Assembly: GCF_004028155.1 (NCBI RefSeq)
Contig: NZ_SBII01000003.1
Location: 248,001 to 312,000, forward strand
Direction of reading: 5' to 3'
DNA: 64,000 bases
Origin: Flavobacterium cerinum
GTDB taxonomy: Bacteria; Bacteroidota; Bacteroidia; Flavobacteriales; Flavobacteriaceae
Part shown: piece after piece, positions 25,528-34,681 of the stretch
Position numbering within the stretch: position 1 is the first letter of the stretch
How the letters are laid out: each line of letters begins with the position of its first letter
Translations under genes and position numbers: made by a program
Notes under the pieces: model-generated
What the model was told of the DNA's origin: nothing
The model's database searches: none
The model's input: the letters and a program-made list of their open reading frames with translations, nothing else

Positions 25528-26502
25528 ATGATCGGTATAAAGAAAATATTTCCGCTTGCCCTACTATTAAGTTCTGCTCTCTCTCATGCTCAGTATACTG
25601 ACCAGATAAATTCTAACCGCCCCGGTGAATCGATGGGGGGCTTCTCTGTCGGAAAAACTGTCATGCAGGTAGAAACCGGTATATACGGCATTAAAGAAAA
25701 GCACGATGTACTTAACAATAAAACCAAAGGCCTTGGTCTCGACCTTACCCTTCGTTATGGTGCTTTTCTTGAGCAATTGGAATTTATTGTAGATGTACAA
25801 TACCAGTTTGACCAGTTTAAAGATGCAATATATACCACCAACCGTAATGATTTTAAACAGTTTACCATTGGTGCCAAGTACTTAATTTACGACCCTAATA
25901 AAAACTACAAACCCGAGGTAAACATTTACAGCTGGAAAGCCAACCATAAATTTAAATGGCACAGTATTCTTCCTGCAGTTTCGGTATATGCAGGTGCAAA
26001 TATAATAGGAAAAAATAATCCTTATTCATTTCCGGAAGATGGGCTTAGCCCAAAAGTAATGGTTATAACCCACAATCGTTTTGGCAACATTGTATGGGTA
26101 AACAACATTATTGCCGACAAAGTAACGACAGACTATCCAAGTTACGGACTTATATCTACCCTAACCAGGGCTTTTAGCGCTAAATGGTCTGGATTTGTAG
26201 AAGTACAGGGATATAAAAGTGATTTTTACTCCGATGGTATTTTTAGATTGGGGGCTGCTCATTTGCTTAACGACAACATGCAACTGGATGCTTCCATAAG
26301 CACCAATTTTAAAGATACTCCATCAATATTATACGGTGGCGTAGGCTTTTCATGGCGTTTTGATGCCGATTACAGAGATATCCTGTTACCAGGCGATTCT
26401 GACCTTGAAAAAGGGATGAACGAAAAACAAAAGAAGGATAAAAAGAACAAAGAAAAAGAAGATAAAAAGCGTCTTGACGATGTATCACCTGAGGGAGAAT
26501 AA
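25528..26502 (+). CDS. Outer-membrane beta-barrel (transporter-like) protein
   Basis: 324 aa. Signal peptide MIGIKKIFPLALLLSSALSH, cleaved near SHAQ/YT. The mature part opens INSNRPGESMGGFSVGKTVM and continues with alternating amphipathic strands (VETGIYGI, LDLTLRYGAF, FIVDVQYQFD, LYGGVGFSWRF), as in the MetA-pathway-like transporter/porin group. The end is a highly charged tail of ~35 residues (LEKGMNEKQKKDKKNKEKED), probably periplasmic. It is followed 6 bp later by the GNAT-like gene. The solute is unknown. Confidence 0.75.
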   Translation: MIGIKKIFPLALLLSSALSHAQYTDQINSNRPGESMGGFSVGKTVMQVETGIYGIKEKHDVLNNKTKGLGLDLTLRYGAFLEQLEFIVDVQYQFDQFKDAIYTTNRNDFKQFTIGAKYLIYDPNKNYKPEVNIYSWKANHKFKWHSILPAVSVYAGANIIGKNNPYSFPEDGLSPKVMVITHNRFGNIVWVNNIIADKVTTDYPSYGLISTLTRAFSAKWSGFVEVQGYKSDFYSDGIFRLGAAHLLNDNMQLDASISTNFKDTPSILYGGVGFSWRFDADYRDILLPGDSDLEKGMNEKQKKDKKNKEKEDKKRLDDVSPEGE

Positions 26503-26508
26503 ATAATT

Positions 26509-27627
26509 ATGATTACAATTAAAGAAGCTAAGACGAAAAAAGAAATTAAAGATTTTATAAAATTTTCTTTTGACCTTTACAAAGGTAATCCGTACTGGAT
26601 ACCACCTATTATTGCCGAAGAAATGGAAGGCTTTGATAAAACAAAAAATCCGGCATTTGAGCATGCCGAAGCTTATTATTACCTGGCATACAGGGATAAT
26701 AAAATTGTAGGCAAAGTCGCCGCGATAGTAAACTGGCAGGAAATAAATGTTCAGGAAAAGAAAAAAGTTCGTTTTGGATGGTTTGATGTTATCGACGATA
26801 TCGAAGTAACAAAAGCCCTGCTTGAAAAAGTATACGAGCTTGGACGTAGGCACAACCTTGAATATGTAGAAGGACCAATAGGTTTTTCTAATCTGGACAA
26901 AGTAGGTGTACTCGTTGAAGGCTTTGACGAAATGGGTACCATGATTACCTGGTACAATTACCCTTACTATAAAGATCATTTCGAGCAATTGGGCTATGTT
27001 ACAGAAAAAGAATACATAGAAAGTAAATTTCCTTTTGCTAACGTTAAACCTGAAATGTTTGTAAAAGCAAGCGCACTTATTAAAAAACGATATGATCTTA
27101 CAGCACTGTCTTTTAACAAAACGAAAGACGTGATGCCCTATGTAGACAAGATGTTCGACCTTTTTAATGCATCGTATGAAAAACTATCATCGTTTGTAGC
27201 GATATCAGACATACAGAAAGAATATTTCAAAAAGAAATACATCAGCTTTATCAACCCTGAGTACATTAAGTTCGTAGAAGACAAAGATAAAAACCTGATT
27301 GCTTTTAGTATTGTTATGCCTTCTTTCTCTGAGGCTCTTAAAAAAGCGAATGGTAAACTATTCCCTTTTGGCTTCATTCATCTCTTAAAAGCAAGGAAAA
27401 CAAGCAAAGACGTAGTGTTTTACCTTATAGGCATCCATCCGGAATACCAAAACAAAGGAGTTACCGCTATAATATTTGAAGAATACTACAATACATTTAC
27501 AGAGAACGGCATCATAAACTGCTTTAGAACTCCGGAGTTGGCAGACAATCATGCCATACACAACATTTGGAAGCATTTTGATCCTGTTATACACAAACGC
27601 AGAAAAACATACAAAAAGGATTTATAG
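26509..27627 (+). CDS. GNAT-fold acetyltransferase-like protein
   Basis: 372 aa, soluble. Two halves: the N-terminal ITIKEAKTKKEIKDFIKFSF, AYRDNKIVGKVAAIVN and YVEGPIGFSNLDKVGVLVEG, and a C-terminal GNAT-like acetyl-CoA-binding region with DVVFYLIGIHPEYQNKGVTA followed by IIFEEYYNTF. The V/I-x-P-x-x-Q-x-x-G-V/A motif is well preserved. Related proteins are annotated only as N-acetyltransferases of unknown substrate. It probably forms an operon with the outer-membrane protein 6 bp upstream, and a terminator follows. Confidence 0.75.
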   Translation: MITIKEAKTKKEIKDFIKFSFDLYKGNPYWIPPIIAEEMEGFDKTKNPAFEHAEAYYYLAYRDNKIVGKVAAIVNWQEINVQEKKKVRFGWFDVIDDIEVTKALLEKVYELGRRHNLEYVEGPIGFSNLDKVGVLVEGFDEMGTMITWYNYPYYKDHFEQLGYVTEKEYIESKFPFANVKPEMFVKASALIKKRYDLTALSFNKTKDVMPYVDKMFDLFNASYEKLSSFVAISDIQKEYFKKKYISFINPEYIKFVEDKDKNLIAFSIVMPSFSEALKKANGKLFPFGFIHLLKARKTSKDVVFYLIGIHPEYQNKGVTAIIFEEYYNTFTENGIINCFRTPELADNHAIHNIWKHFDPVIHKRRKTYKKDL

Positions 27628-27691
27628 TAAATCTTGAATTATAAAAGCTCTGAAACCTTAAGGGCTTAGGGCTTTTTTATAGTTATAAAAA

Positions 27692-27721
27692 AAATCCCGA
27701 CTGTTAGGACAGTCGGGATTT
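27692..27721. terminator. Bidirectional terminator
   Basis: AAATCCCGACTG (27692-27703) and CAGTCGGGATTT (27710-27721) form a 12-bp stem with a 6-nt loop and T-runs both ways, between the GNAT-like gene and the convergent aminotransferase-fold gene. Confidence 0.9.
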
Positions 27722-27742
27722 TTAATTAGTATATATTTTAGA

Positions 27743-29008
27743 TTACGTTGCAGACACGTCAACCGTAGTCTGCTCGGCAATTTTCTTGTAAGTACCATTT
27801 TCCAGTTTTACACGTATTGCTTCATAAGCGCTAAGTGTCTGGTTAATATCTTCCAAAGTATGAGTAGCTGTAGGTATCATTCTTAAAAGGATAATTCCTT
27901 TTGGAATAACAGGATATACAACGATAGAAAGGAAAACGCTATGGTTCTCTCTAAGGTCGTTAACCATTACCATTGCTTCCGGAATACTTCCTTCAAGGTA
28001 AACAGGTGTAACACAAGTATTCGTGTCACCAATATTAAATCCTTTTTCTTTAAGTCCGTTTTGAAGCGCATTAACATTCTCCCAAAGTTTATCTTTAAGC
28101 TCTGGCATTGTTCTTAGCATTTCAAGACGCTTTAAAGCTCCTAATACCAACATCATTGGTAATGCCTTAGCAAACATTTGTGAACGTAAGTTATATTTAA
28201 GGAAATCGATAATATCTTTATCTGCTGCTACAAAAGCTCCTATGCTTGCCATAGATTTTGCAAAAGTAGAGAAGTAAACATCAATACCATCCTGACAGCC
28301 CTGCTCCTCACCTGCTCCGGCACCTGTTTTACCAAGTGTACCAAAACCGTGTGCATCATCTACTAACAGCCTGAAGTTATATTTCTCTTTAAGAGCAACA
28401 ATCTCTTTAAGTTTTCCCTGCTGGCCTCTCATACCAAAAACACCTTCTGTAATAACAAGAATACCACCACCGGTAGTTTCTGCCATATTTACAGCGCGTT
28501 CAAGGTTTTTTTCAAGACTCTCAATATCGTTGTGCTTATAAGTAAAACGTTTCCCCATATGAAGGCGAACACCATCTATAATACAGGCATGAGAATCTAC
28601 ATCATATACAATAATATCGTTTTTAGAAACCAGTGCATCGATGATAGACACCATTCCCTGGTAACCAAAGTTTAAAAGATAAGCCGACTCTTTTTGTACA
28701 AAAGAAGCCAGTTCGTTTTCCAACTGCTCATGTTTAGTTGTATGACCACTCATCATCCTTGCTCCCATTGGGTAAGCGGCGCCATATTCGGCAGCAGCTT
28801 CAGCATCAACTTTTCTTACTTCCGGGTGATTTGCTAAACCTAAATAATCATTAATACTCCAGTTAATTACCTCTTTACCATGAAACATCATCCTGTTAGA
28901 TAACGGGCCTTCCAGTTTAGGAAAAACGTAATAACCTTCTGCTTGAGAAGCCCACATTCCTAATGGGCCTTTATTTTTTTGTATCCTTTCAAAAAGATCT
29001 TTTACCAT
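27743..29008 (-). CDS. Alpha-oxoamine synthase family PLP enzyme (serine palmitoyltransferase/cysteate acyltransferase-like)
   Basis: 421 aa. Fold-type I PLP enzyme: GSHT-like SGHTTKHEQLE (87-97), His140 in DVDSHACIIDG stacking on PLP, DDAHGFGTLG with Asp217/His220, and the Schiff-base Lys251 in STFAKSMASIGAF. The family condenses an amino acid with an acyl-CoA and releases CO2 (KBL, BioF, SPT, cysteate acyltransferase). No tdh or bio genes adjoin it, so KBL or BioF is not favoured by context. Flavobacteria make sphingolipids or capnine-type sulfonolipids, so a lipid-base synthase is likely, by inference. Confidence 0.78.
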   Translation of the reverse strand: MVKDLFERIQKNKGPLGMWASQAEGYYVFPKLEGPLSNRMMFHGKEVINWSINDYLGLANHPEVRKVDAEAAAEYGAAYPMGARMMSGHTTKHEQLENELASFVQKESAYLLNFGYQGMVSIIDALVSKNDIIVYDVDSHACIIDGVRLHMGKRFTYKHNDIESLEKNLERAVNMAETTGGGILVITEGVFGMRGQQGKLKEIVALKEKYNFRLLVDDAHGFGTLGKTGAGAGEEQGCQDGIDVYFSTFAKSMASIGAFVAADKDIIDFLKYNLRSQMFAKALPMMLVLGALKRLEMLRTMPELKDKLWENVNALQNGLKEKGFNIGDTNTCVTPVYLEGSIPEAMVMVNDLRENHSVFLSIVVYPVIPKGIILLRMIPTATHTLEDINQTLSAYEAIRVKLENGTYKKIAEQTTVDVSAT

Positions 29009-29262
29009 AATTATAGTTTTGTGTGCTTTAAAAAACGCACCAAAAGTAATTATTAAATTGGTTACATCATAATATTTTTAATATGGCATGTAATAAAAAA
29101 AGAAGTTTTGCGACTAATTTACTACAAGCTTTAAACAAGCGATTTAGAGCTCATTTTACTATTACGTTTTCAATGAATTTAATGTGTTTTAAAATTTAAA
29201 AACATAACTGTAAAAATATTTTTATAGTTTTACCGATAATAACAACCAAAACAATCAAAAAG
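29009..29262. other. Divergent intergenic region
   Basis: Contains the minus-strand -7 box TACTTTTG (complement of 29041-29048) for the PLP enzyme gene, leader about 26 nt. The rest is AT-rich, with no consensus box for the TM2 gene; TATTTTTA near 29216 is the closest. A 38-codon frame starting at 29083 lacks coding character. Confidence 0.5.
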
Positions 29263-29601
29263 ATGGACGCACAAAAAGTAGACATGTACTTAATGACCAA
29301 CGCGAAATTTTTCCAGGCACAACACCTGAACTATATTCGTGAAAAACTTCTGGCAACTGACGATTCTAAATGGATTATGATACAGTCTGTAGAATTAAAA
29401 GATCCTACCACAATCCTTATTGTATCTATATTAGCAGGAGGTTTCGGTATCGATCGTTTCCTTGTAGGTGATACTGGCCTTGGTGTAGCAAAACTACTTA
29501 CTTGTGGCGGATTAGGTGTATGGACAATTGTAGACTGGTTCCTTATCATGGACATTGCCCGTCAAAAAAACATGGAAAAACTACAGGTATTCCTTTCATA
29601 A
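29263..29601 (+). CDS. TM2-domain membrane protein
   Basis: 112 aa. The N-terminal ~45 residues are soluble and helical; residues ~47-100 form a TM2 domain: TTILIVSILAGGFGIDRFLV, GDTGLGVAKLLTCGGLGVWT, then IVDWFLIMDIARQKN. The paired helices with the conserved 'G-fG-drF--G--g-G--K--t-gg-giW-i-D' pattern and the DRF-like turn are clear. Function of TM2 proteins in bacteria is unknown. It is the first of four closely spaced genes (TM2, DUF2752, membrane protein, rdgB), the next starting 2 bp after its stop. Confidence 0.85.
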   Translation: MDAQKVDMYLMTNAKFFQAQHLNYIREKLLATDDSKWIMIQSVELKDPTTILIVSILAGGFGIDRFLVGDTGLGVAKLLTCGGLGVWTIVDWFLIMDIARQKNMEKLQVFLS

Positions 29602-29602
29602 A

Positions 29603-30010
29603 ATGACAAGAAACAGGCTATACCTGCTTTTAGCGTTAGGAATATTAGCCGGTTACGGCTGGGTACTATGGTTTTCGTATCACAAAATACTCAATCACAG
29701 TTTTACTCCATGTATATTTAAAAATGCTACCGGTATAGCCTGCCCTTCTTGCGGCAGCACACGATCTGTACTTTTACTATCTCAAGGTAAATTCACAGAT
29801 GCAGTGCTATTAAATCCAATTGGAGTACTTATGGCTGCCATAATGCTCATTGCTCCTTTTTGGCTTTTGTATGATGTGATCACCAAAAAAGACACATTAT
29901 ATAAGAGTTACAAAAAATTTGAAAACATAGTACGAATCAAATGGGTAGCCATTACCCTTATCATTTTAATACTAATAAACTGGGCATGGAATATACACAA
30001 GGGATTATAA
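29603..30010 (+). CDS. DUF2752-family membrane protein
   Basis: 135 aa from the ATG at 29603, 1 bp after the TM2 gene stop (TAA-A-ATG). Three membrane segments (LYLLLALGILAGYGWVLWF, LNPIGVLMAAIMLIAPFWLL, IKWVAITLIILILINWAW) flank the hallmark CPSCGSTRS (about residues 47-55). The conserved CPxCGxTR motif could bind metal or act in redox chemistry; no function is established. TM2 and DUF2752 genes recur together in Bacteroidota, suggesting a shared membrane role. Confidence 0.87.
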   Translation: MTRNRLYLLLALGILAGYGWVLWFSYHKILNHSFTPCIFKNATGIACPSCGSTRSVLLLSQGKFTDAVLLNPIGVLMAAIMLIAPFWLLYDVITKKDTLYKSYKKFENIVRIKWVAITLIILILINWAWNIHKGL

Positions 30011-30537
30011 AAGACACCATTAAAGAAACTCCGGAATTCATTCATCCAAATGAATACGAACAAGCATCAAGAAGCTATCTTATGGCTGTTGTTGCAGTTA
30101 TTGCCGGATTACCTTTCCCAATTATAAATCTTTTTGCCTCTATAGGCTATTATCTGGCACACAGAAAATCATCTTATTTTATCAGATGGCATTGCATACA
30201 GGCTACTATTGGCCAGGCATTGTTAATTCCTTTTAACAGCGTAGCAGTTGCATGGACACTGGGAGTTATTTTTGGAGGACGTGGTTTTTTCGGTATCACA
30301 GAAATCCCAAAAAGATACTTCGCAGACAATGCAACCATATTTGATGATTACAGCGGAGCAACGCTTTACTACTGGCTGTACATTACCTTTATAATACTTT
30401 TAAACTGTACCGAATTCATTGTTGTTATTTACACCTCATCAAGAGTAAAGAAAGGTGAAAACATACGCTGGTTTGGCATTGCGTCTCTTACCGACCGTCT
30501 TTGCAGTAAAGAAGACCGTAATCCCTATAAATTATAA
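29986..30537 (+). CDS. Polytopic membrane protein of the TM2/DUF2752 cluster
   Basis: 183 aa from the ATG at 29986, overlapping the DUF2752 gene by 25 bp; an earlier in-frame start at 29941 would overlap by 70 bp. Four likely membrane segments: YLMAVVAVIAGLPFPIINLF, an IRWHCIQATIGQALLIPFNS helix, VAVAWTLGVIFGG and LYITFIILLNCTEFIVVIY. The segment with IRWHCIQA is like the Tic20/DUF4870 type, where 'F-khH-qA' precedes a helix. The N-terminal ~45 and last ~25 residues are soluble. Function unknown; co-transcribed with its neighbours. Confidence 0.68.
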   Translation: MEYTQGIIKDTIKETPEFIHPNEYEQASRSYLMAVVAVIAGLPFPIINLFASIGYYLAHRKSSYFIRWHCIQATIGQALLIPFNSVAVAWTLGVIFGGRGFFGITEIPKRYFADNATIFDDYSGATLYYWLYITFIILLNCTEFIVVIYTSSRVKKGENIRWFGIASLTDRLCSKEDRNPYKL

Positions 30538-30539
30538 GC

Positions 30540-31112
30540 ATGAAACTTGTATTTGCATCAAACAATAAAAATAAGATACAGGAAATAAAACACCAGCTTC
30601 CACCCGAAATAGAATTATTAAGTCTGGAAGACATTGGCTGTCATGAAGAAATTCCGGAAACAGCAGACACTATCGAAGGTAATGCTATACTTAAAGCCGA
30701 TTATGTAACCAGCCGTTATGGATATAATTGTTTTGCCGATGATACAGGACTTGAAGTAGAAGCATTGAACGGAGAACCGGGTGTATACTCTGCACGCTAT
30801 GCAGGAGAACAAAAAAGTGCCGAAGATAATATGGACAAACTCCTCAAAGCACTGGAAGACAGCACCAACCGTAATGCACGTTTTAAAACTGTTATTGCAT
30901 TAAACCTTAATGGAAAACAAAACCTCTTTACAGGAATTGTAGACGGAACAATTACTACAGAGAAAACTGGAGATAAAGGTTTTGGTTACGATCCCATATT
31001 TAAACCCGTAGGATTAAATACCACTTTCGCACAACTTTCACTCGACGAAAAGGCGCAGCTTAGCCACCGCGGAAGAGCCGTAACACAACTTATCGACTTC
31101 TTGAAAATGTAA
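30540..31112 (+). CDS. rdgB: Non-canonical purine NTP diphosphatase (RdgB/HAM1)
   Basis: 190 aa. Hydrolyses dITP, ITP and XTP to monophosphates, keeping deaminated purines out of nucleic acids. Motifs: LVFASNNKNKIQEIK (substrate-binding SxNxxK), ADDTGLEVEALNGEPGVYSA with the metal-ligand Asp pair, and KGFGYDPIFKP, with the closing SHRGRA at residues ~176-181. Starts 2 bp after the preceding membrane gene, so it is translated from the same mRNA, although the roles look unrelated. Confidence 0.95.
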   Translation: MKLVFASNNKNKIQEIKHQLPPEIELLSLEDIGCHEEIPETADTIEGNAILKADYVTSRYGYNCFADDTGLEVEALNGEPGVYSARYAGEQKSAEDNMDKLLKALEDSTNRNARFKTVIALNLNGKQNLFTGIVDGTITTEKTGDKGFGYDPIFKPVGLNTTFAQLSLDEKAQLSHRGRAVTQLIDFLKM

Positions 31113-31183
31113 CTTTCTGATTTTCAATTTATTCTTTTAAAATAAAACAACACCTAATATTAGCATATCTCGCTAATTAACAG

Positions 31184-31191
31184 TACCTTTG
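31184..31191 (+). promoter_or_regulatory. Promoter -7 box for the DEAD-box helicase gene
   Basis: TACCTTTG fits TAnnTTTG, 20 bp before the ATG at 31212. Confidence 0.6.
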
Positions 31192-31211
31192 CACCTATTT
31201 TAAAATTATAT

Positions 31212-33104
31212 ATGAATAAATTTGAACAATTAGGATTGAATGAATCGCTTCTGAAGGCGATAAACGATCTAGGATTTGAGAATCCGTCAGAAGTACAGGA
31301 AAAAGCGATTCCCCTATTATTGGAAAAAGACACAGACATTGTAGCATTAGCCCAGACTGGGACGGGGAAAACCGCTGCATTTGGTTTTCCGCTTATCCAG
31401 AAAATAGATCCTGAAAACAGGAACACACAAGCATTAATTTTATCACCAACACGTGAGCTTTGCTTGCAGATCACAAACGAGATCAAACTTTACTCTAAAT
31501 ACATCAAAGGTATTAATACCGTTGCAGTATATGGTGGAGCTAGTATTACAGAACAAGCCAGAGACATTAAACGTGGCGCACAAATTATCGTAGCTACTCC
31601 GGGTAGGATGCAGGATATGATTAACCGTGGCCTAGTAGATGTATCTAAAATCGATTTTTGTATTCTTGACGAAGCAGATGAGATGCTTAACATGGGATTC
31701 TATGATGATATCGTAAACATATTATCTACATCTCCTGACGACAAAAGCACTTGGTTATTCTCTGCAACTATGCCACAGGAAGTTGCCAGGATCGCTAAAG
31801 AATTCATGAGAAAACCACTTGAAATTACAGTAGGTCATAAAAACTCAGGTTCTTCTACTGTATCTCACGAATTTTACCTTGTAAATGCCCGTGACCGTTA
31901 CGAAGCACTAAAACGTTTAGCAGATGCTAACCCGGATATTTTCTCGGTTGTATTTTGCCGTACTAAAAGAGACACTCAGGCAGTTGCCGAAAAACTTATC
32001 GAAGACGGATACAATGCAGCAGCATTACACGGTGACCTTTCTCAGGCACAGCGTGACTCTGTAATGAAATCTTTCCGTAACAGACAAATCCAGATGCTTG
32101 TAGCAACAGATGTTGCAGCAAGGGGTATCGACGTAGACAGTATTACACACGTTGTAAATTACCAGTTACCTGACGAAATAGAAACCTACAATCACCGTAG
32201 TGGCCGTACAGGTCGTGCAGGTAAATTAGGTACTTCTATCGTTATCATCACGAAAAGTGAATTACGTAAAATATCAGCAATTGAAAGGATCATACAGCAG
32301 AAGTTTCAGGAAAAAACGATTCCTTCAGGAATAGAAATCTGTGAAATACAGCTATTCCACCTTGCTAATAGGATAAAAGATGTTGAAGTTGAGCACGAAA
32401 TTGACACGTACCTTCCGGCTATCTATGAAGTAATGAAAGATCTTACAAAAGAAGAGCTTATCAAGAAAATGGTATCGGTAGAATTCAACAGATTCATCAA
32501 TTACTACAAGAAAAACAGAGATTTATCTGCTCAATCTGCAGGATCTGACAGACGTGAAAGCTCTTCAAGAGAAGGCGGAAGCGATGGCGGTGCAGTTCGT
32601 TACTTCGTGAACATTGGTTCAAGAGATAACTTCGACTGGATGAGCCTTAAAGATTTCCTTCGTGACACACTTAGCTTAGGTCGTGACGATGTATTTAAAG
32701 TAGATGTAAAAGAAGGTTTCTCTTTCTTTAACACTGAACCTGAACATACAGAACGCGTTCTTGAGGTACTAAACAGCTTCCAGATGGAAGGTAGAAGGAT
32801 TAATGTTGAGATCTCTCAAAACAATGGTAACGACAGAAACAGCGGACGCAGAGACCATAACGGTAGAAGCGGCGGTGGCGGTGGAAGTTTCGGAAGAAGC
32901 AACGACAGCAGAGGACCAAGAAGAGATGACAGAGGACCTAGAGGCGGCGGAGACAGAAACGGTGGTGGTGAAAGAAGAGGTGGCGAATCTTTCGGTGGTG
33001 GCAGAAGCGGCGACAGAAACACTAGCCCAGGCGGACGTCCTCCAAGAAGAACTGATTCTCCTTCATCATCAGCTCCAAGAGAGAGAAGACCTAGAAGAAG
33101 CTAA
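31212..33104 (+). CDS. DEAD-box RNA helicase with DbpA-like RNA-binding domain and RGG-rich tail
   Basis: 630 aa. All core motifs are present: Q motif region FEQLGLNESLLKAINDLGFE, AQTGTGKT (47-54), PTREL, TPGRMQDM, LDEADEML, SAT, RGIDV and HRSGRTGRAG. Residues ~460-535 (RYFVNIGSRDNFDWMSLKDF) form a DbpA-type RNA-recognition domain as in CsdA/DeaD proteins. The last ~90 residues are a disordered Gly/Arg/Asp/Ser-rich tail, likely to bind RNA non-specifically. Expected roles are ribosome assembly and cold-time mRNA unwinding. Single gene with its own promoter. Confidence 0.93.
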   Translation: MNKFEQLGLNESLLKAINDLGFENPSEVQEKAIPLLLEKDTDIVALAQTGTGKTAAFGFPLIQKIDPENRNTQALILSPTRELCLQITNEIKLYSKYIKGINTVAVYGGASITEQARDIKRGAQIIVATPGRMQDMINRGLVDVSKIDFCILDEADEMLNMGFYDDIVNILSTSPDDKSTWLFSATMPQEVARIAKEFMRKPLEITVGHKNSGSSTVSHEFYLVNARDRYEALKRLADANPDIFSVVFCRTKRDTQAVAEKLIEDGYNAAALHGDLSQAQRDSVMKSFRNRQIQMLVATDVAARGIDVDSITHVVNYQLPDEIETYNHRSGRTGRAGKLGTSIVIITKSELRKISAIERIIQQKFQEKTIPSGIEICEIQLFHLANRIKDVEVEHEIDTYLPAIYEVMKDLTKEELIKKMVSVEFNRFINYYKKNRDLSAQSAGSDRRESSSREGGSDGGAVRYFVNIGSRDNFDWMSLKDFLRDTLSLGRDDVFKVDVKEGFSFFNTEPEHTERVLEVLNSFQMEGRRINVEISQNNGNDRNSGRRDHNGRSGGGGGSFGRSNDSRGPRRDDRGPRGGGDRNGGGERRGGESFGGGRSGDRNTSPGGRPPRRTDSPSSSAPRERRPRRS

Positions 33105-33180
33105 AAATTATTTCATATAATTTTATACTAACTACAAAATATCCCGTTTGTTTATTACTTTTACAAAACATAAACAGTCA

Positions 33181-33951
33181 ATGAGATATTTTGTAGTTTT
33201 TTTATTTTTATTAGTTTCCACTTATTCCTTTGCTCAGGACACTCAGTCTCTTGAAAAAATTACCGGAATAATAGTAAATGAAGCCACTTTACAACCTGTA
33301 CCGGGAGTAAATGTTATCAATATTAACCGTGTAAAAGGAACTGTGACCGATAGCCGCGGTAACTTTACCATTGACGCCGCCGCAAATGACACACTGCATT
33401 TGTCAATTATAGGCTATCAATCCATCAAGGTGCGTGTTGCTAACGACTGGATAAAATATAAAAACGTTACCAAAATACCGCTTACAGAAAGAGCCTTTAC
33501 ACTCGAAGAGGTCATCATCAGCAAATACAACCTTACCGGCTACCTTCAGATAGATTCCAAGCTGGCGCCTATAAAAGAAAATTACCGTTACAGCATATCA
33601 GGCCTATCTCAAGGCTATGAAAGCGGAGAAAACTCTCCTAACGCTTTTAAAAAGGTATTGAGCTCTATTTTTAACCCTGCCGACTTATTACACAATCTCT
33701 TTGGCAAGAAACCAACAGAAATGCGCAGGTTAAGGGAAATGAAAAAAGATGACGCGGTAAGAAATGCTCTTGCATCAAAGTTTGACCGCGAAACACTCGC
33801 TGCACTATTAGGAGTTACCAAAGATGAAATTGCAGACATATTAGAACGCTGCAATTACTCTGAAGCTTTTATTAAAACCGCAAACGACCTCCAGATCATG
33901 GATGCCATCAGCGGCTGTTATGAAGAATATAAAGCACTTAACCGTAAGTAA
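33181..33951 (+). CDS. Secreted carboxypeptidase-like regulatory domain protein
   Basis: 256 aa from the ATG at 33181, which begins a good signal peptide (MRYFVVFLFLLVSTYSFAQ). Residues ~25-115 are a CarbopepD_reg_2 domain: KITGIIVNEATLQPVPGVNV, GTVTDSRGNFTIDAAANDTL, SIIGYQSIKVRV. The remaining 140 residues are helical and charged and I do not recognise them. Probably periplasmic or outer-membrane associated. A near -7 box, TACTTTTA, precedes it by about 20 bp. It converges on the trmH-like gene, leaving only 3 bp between the stop codons. Confidence 0.8.
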   Translation: MRYFVVFLFLLVSTYSFAQDTQSLEKITGIIVNEATLQPVPGVNVININRVKGTVTDSRGNFTIDAAANDTLHLSIIGYQSIKVRVANDWIKYKNVTKIPLTERAFTLEEVIISKYNLTGYLQIDSKLAPIKENYRYSISGLSQGYESGENSPNAFKKVLSSIFNPADLLHNLFGKKPTEMRRLREMKKDDAVRNALASKFDRETLAALLGVTKDEIADILERCNYSEAFIKTANDLQIMDAISGCYEEYKALNRK

Positions 33952-33954
33952 ACC

Positions 33955-34629
33955 TTACACCTCTCCTGCTTTTTCCATATATCTTTGGGTAATATAATCG
34001 ATGTCTTTTATTGATTTACGTGCCCAGTCAATACGCTTTTCAATAATTTCATCTTCGCTAAGCTGCCATTTAACATCCGATTTTCGTAATCGGCTTGTAA
34101 GATTTTGCAGGATTATAGCTGCTGATGAGGATATGTTTAAACTTTCCGTAAATCCGCACATTGGTATTTTAAGAAAACCGTCGGCACGGCTTAACACCTC
34201 TTCAGATAATCCTAATCTTTCGGTACCAAAAAATAAGGCTGCAGGCTGTGTTATATCAAAATCGTCCATAAAGCAGGAATCTTCATGTGGTGAAGTCGCT
34301 ATAATTCGATATCCTTTCGCCTTAAGTGTATCAATACAACTGGTAACACTATTAAAACGTTCTACATCTACCCATTTTTGAGCGCCCATAGCAATTTCCT
34401 TATCAATGGTCTTACCATATTTTTCTTCTACTACGTTAAGTTCCTGTACACCAAAAACTTCACAGCTGCGCATTACAGCACTTGCATTATGAAGCTGAAA
34501 AATATCTTCTACAGCAACCGTAAAATGACGTGTGCGCTGTGACAGCACCTTTAAAAATTTTTCACTCCTATTCTCGGTTATAATCGTTTCAAGGTAATTT
34601 AGATACTTTATATCGAATGTATTATCCAT
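33955..34629 (-). CDS. trmH: TrmH-family (SpoU) RNA 2'-O-methyltransferase
   Basis: 224 aa. SPOUT trefoil-knot methylase, probably modifying G18 of tRNA. Motif 1 is DIFQLHNASAVMRSCEVFGV with the catalytic Arg, motif 2 is LFFGTERLGLSEEVL and motif 3 is IPMCGFTESLNISSSAAIIL. The C-terminal helical tail is of the TrmH kind. Distinction from RlmB-type enzymes rests on the absence of an N-terminal L30e-like domain. Convergent with the preceding gene; divergent from the ECF sigma at 34682. Confidence 0.88.
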   Translation of the reverse strand: MDNTFDIKYLNYLETIITENRSEKFLKVLSQRTRHFTVAVEDIFQLHNASAVMRSCEVFGVQELNVVEEKYGKTIDKEIAMGAQKWVDVERFNSVTSCIDTLKAKGYRIIATSPHEDSCFMDDFDITQPAALFFGTERLGLSEEVLSRADGFLKIPMCGFTESLNISSSAAIILQNLTSRLRKSDVKWQLSEDEIIEKRIDWARKSIKDIDYITQRYMEKAGEV

Positions 34630-34681
34630 TGCTGTACAGCGTTAAAATTTTTTATTATATTAGGGCAACCAAAACCAACCT

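Noticed and set aside
29083..29199. 38-codon frame in the gap before the TM2 gene
   Set aside because: No promoter or start context and no coding-like pattern; probably chance.
32803..33120. Long alternative frame within the helicase tail
   Set aside because: Glu/Ala/Val-rich shadow of the repetitive RGG-type coding sequence.
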